The notes below the pieces were generated by a model. The model had not been told where the DNA came from, did no database searches, and saw only the letters and a program-made list of their open reading frames with translations. A DNA stretch of 8,921 nucleotides from positions 1-8,921 of the forward strand of contig CAKQWG010000135.1 in NCBI GenBank assembly GCA_934278005.1. Direction: 5' to 3'. Positions 7,413-8,921 of the stretch are shown here, in pieces. The stretch comes from an uncultured Pirellulaceae bacterium. GTDB lineage: Bacteria; Planctomycetota; Planctomycetia; Pirellulales; Pirellulaceae. The position numbers and the translations under genes are program-made. Every line of letters begins with the position of its first letter. The first letter of the stretch is position 1.

Positions 7413-8921
7413 CTAAGCCTTGTAGCTCTGCTTGAATTCGGCGATTGCGGCTTTGATGCCGTTTTCGACCTCTTGGGTCAAGTCGTTGGTTTCCGCCAAT
7501 TTGTCCATCACGTCGCTCTTGCGATCGCGCATAAAGTCGAGCAAGCGGCTTTCGAAATCGGCAATTTTATCGACTGGCACGTCGTCCATATATCCACGCG
7601 TTGCCGCATAGATGCTAACAACCTGTTGGTAAACGCTTAGGGGCCTGTACTGACCTTGCTTGAGCAACTCCACCATGCGGTAGCCGCGATCGAGTCGAGC
7701 TTGCGTGGCGGGGTCGAGGTCGGTTCCCAGCTGGGCGAAGGCTTCCAGTTCGCGGAAGGACGCCAAGTCGAGTCGTAGACCGCCGGCCACCTTCTTCATA
7801 GCTTTGATCTGAGCTGCACCACCTACACGCGAGACGGAGATCCCCGCATTCATCGCCGGCCGCACGCCTTTGAAGAAAAGGTCGGGTTGCAGATAGATCT
7901 GCCCGTCCGTAATGGAGATCACGTTGGTGGGAATATAAGCGGAAACTTCCCCTTCTTGCGTCTCAATAATGGGTAGACTCGTCAGCGATCCGCCTCCCAG
8001 TTCCTGGGAAAGTTTGGCTGAGCGCTCAAGCAGTCGACTGTGGCTGTAGAAGACGTCACCAGGGAACGCCTCGCGACCAGGTGGACGACGCATCAGCAAA
8101 GACAATTGGCGATAAGCCACAGCTTGCTTGCTCAAGTCGTCATACACAACCAAGGCGTGCTGGCCGTTGAACATGAAGTGTTCGGCCATTGCCGTACCGG
8201 AATAAGGCGCGATGTACTGCAGCGGTGCAGGAGTACTGGCTCCGGAGACGATGACAGTGGTGTAGTCCATCGCGCCGTGCTTACGCAAAGCTTCGATCAC
8301 CAATGCAACCGACGAGTCCTTCTGGCCAACCGCCACGTAGAAGCACTTAACGCCAGTCCCTTTTTGGTTGATGATGGCATCGATGGCTACCGCAGTCTTG
8401 CCGGTTTTACGGTCACCAATAATCAGCTCGCGTTGGCCGCGACCGATGGGAGTCATCGCATCGATGCACTTGATACCGGTCTGGAGTGGCTCGTGGACCG
8501 GTTGACGCTCCGATACGCCAGTCGCGATGACTTCGACGGGTCGTTGTTCGGTGGATTCGACGGGACCGCCACCATCGAGCGGATTGCCAAGTGGGTCGAG
8601 CACGCGGCCGACGACGCCCTCGCCGACAGGCACCGACAGCAGCTTGCCCAGTGCTTTGACTTCGTCCCCTTCGCTGATCGTCAGGTAGTCACCTAGGATG
8701 ATGATACCGACGGAGTTTTCCTCCAGGTTAAAAGCCAGCCCGATGACACCGCTGGGGAATTGCACCATCTCTCCAGCCATTACGCCGGACAGACCGTACA
8801 CACGCGCGATACCGTCGCTAACCTCGAGGACAGTTCCGACTTCGCGGACGTCCATTTGGTTCTCGAACGTTTCAATTTCTTTTTGAATCACCGAGGCGAT
8901 TTCGTCCGAGTTGAACTTCAT
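7413..8921 (-). CDS. atpA: F1 ATP synthase alpha subunit
   Basis: Alpha forms the non-catalytic nucleotide sites of the F1 hexamer and gives an arginine finger to the beta active site. The 502-residue length is typical. Motifs seen are the Walker A loop GDRKTGKT (169-176), with Lys where many families have Gln at the fourth position, the Walker B strand ALVVYDD (Asp261), the [14 protein letters not shown] block (279-292), and [10 protein letters not shown] (362-371) with the arginine finger Arg365. The N-terminal beta-barrel begins near residue 25 ([20 protein letters not shown]) and the C-terminal helical domain runs from about 380 to the end. The ATG ends exactly at the right edge of the window, so the gene is complete but its ribosome binding site and operon promoter are out of view. 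In F-type operons the delta gene usually lies directly upstream. Confidence 0.98.
   Translation of the reverse strand: MKFNSDEIASVIQKEIETFENQMDVREVGTVLEVSDGIARVYGLSGVMAGEMVQFPSGVIGLAFNLEENSVGIIILGDYLTISEGDEVKALGKLLSVPVGEGVVGRVLDPLGNPLDGGGPVESTEQRPVEVIATGVSERQPVHEPLQTGIKCIDAMTPIGRGQRELIIGDRKTGKTAVAIDAIINQKGTGVKCFYVAVGQKDSSVALVIEALRKHGAMDYTTVIVSGASTPAPLQYIAPYSGTAMAEHFMFNGQHALVVYDDLSKQAVAYRQLSLLMRRPPGREAFPGDVFYSHSRLLERSAKLSQELGGGSLTSLPIIETQEGEVSAYIPTNVISITDGQIYLQPDLFFKGVRPAMNAGISVSRVGGAAQIKAMKKVAGGLRLDLASFRELEAFAQLGTDLDPATQARLDRGYRMVELLKQGQYRPLSVYQQVVSIYAATRGYMDDVPVDKIADFESRLLDFMRDRKSDVMDKLAETNDLTQEVENGIKAAIAEFKQSYKA

Noticed and set aside
8040..8696. 218-residue reading frame on the + strand opposite atpA
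   Set aside because: It lies wholly within the conserved atpA coding sequence and is a shadow frame without family features.

Overview
The window looks like chromosomal DNA of a planctomycete, most likely a relative of Rhodopirellula/Blastopirellula (Pirellulaceae). This is inferred from the style of the ATP synthase proteins, a secreted 6-phosphogluconolactonase-family propeller, a large YfhO-like membrane protein, moderately high GC, and structured repeats between and inside genes. No taxonomic marker such as rRNA is present, so the assignment is tentative.

Layout, left to right. Positions 1-279 are almost three copies of a 101-bp tandem repeat rich in inverted repeats; it is non-coding and probably continues beyond the left edge. 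Positions 333-1436 (+) encode a secreted seven-bladed beta-propeller of the lactonase family. A candidate intrinsic terminator for it lies at 1449-1474, inside the 3' end of the next gene, which converges on it with only 3 bp between stop codons. Positions 1440-4316 (-) encode a 958-residue polytopic YfhO/GT-C-like membrane protein. It carries two unusual insertions: a Ser/Ala-rich loop and five 10-residue repeats encoded by a 30-bp palindromic repeat. Positions 4419-8921 (-) hold four consecutive F1 ATP synthase genes read right to left: atpA (alpha), atpG (gamma), atpD (beta), atpC (epsilon). The atpA start codon is the last base of the window, so the rest of the operon (delta and Fo genes) should lie just beyond it.

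The four atp genes form the catalytic F1 head: alpha3-beta3 hexamer, gamma rotor shaft and epsilon brake. The YfhO-like gene follows atpC on the same strand with no recognisable terminator and may be read through, but no functional link to ATP synthase is evident.

I see no clear undescribed system. The most interesting material is repeat biology: the 101-bp tandem array with mutually exclusive hairpins, and the 30-bp palindromic repeat that has expanded in frame inside a membrane-protein gene. A cysteine-free insertion in the gamma subunit, at the place where chloroplast gamma has its redox switch, also deserves a look.
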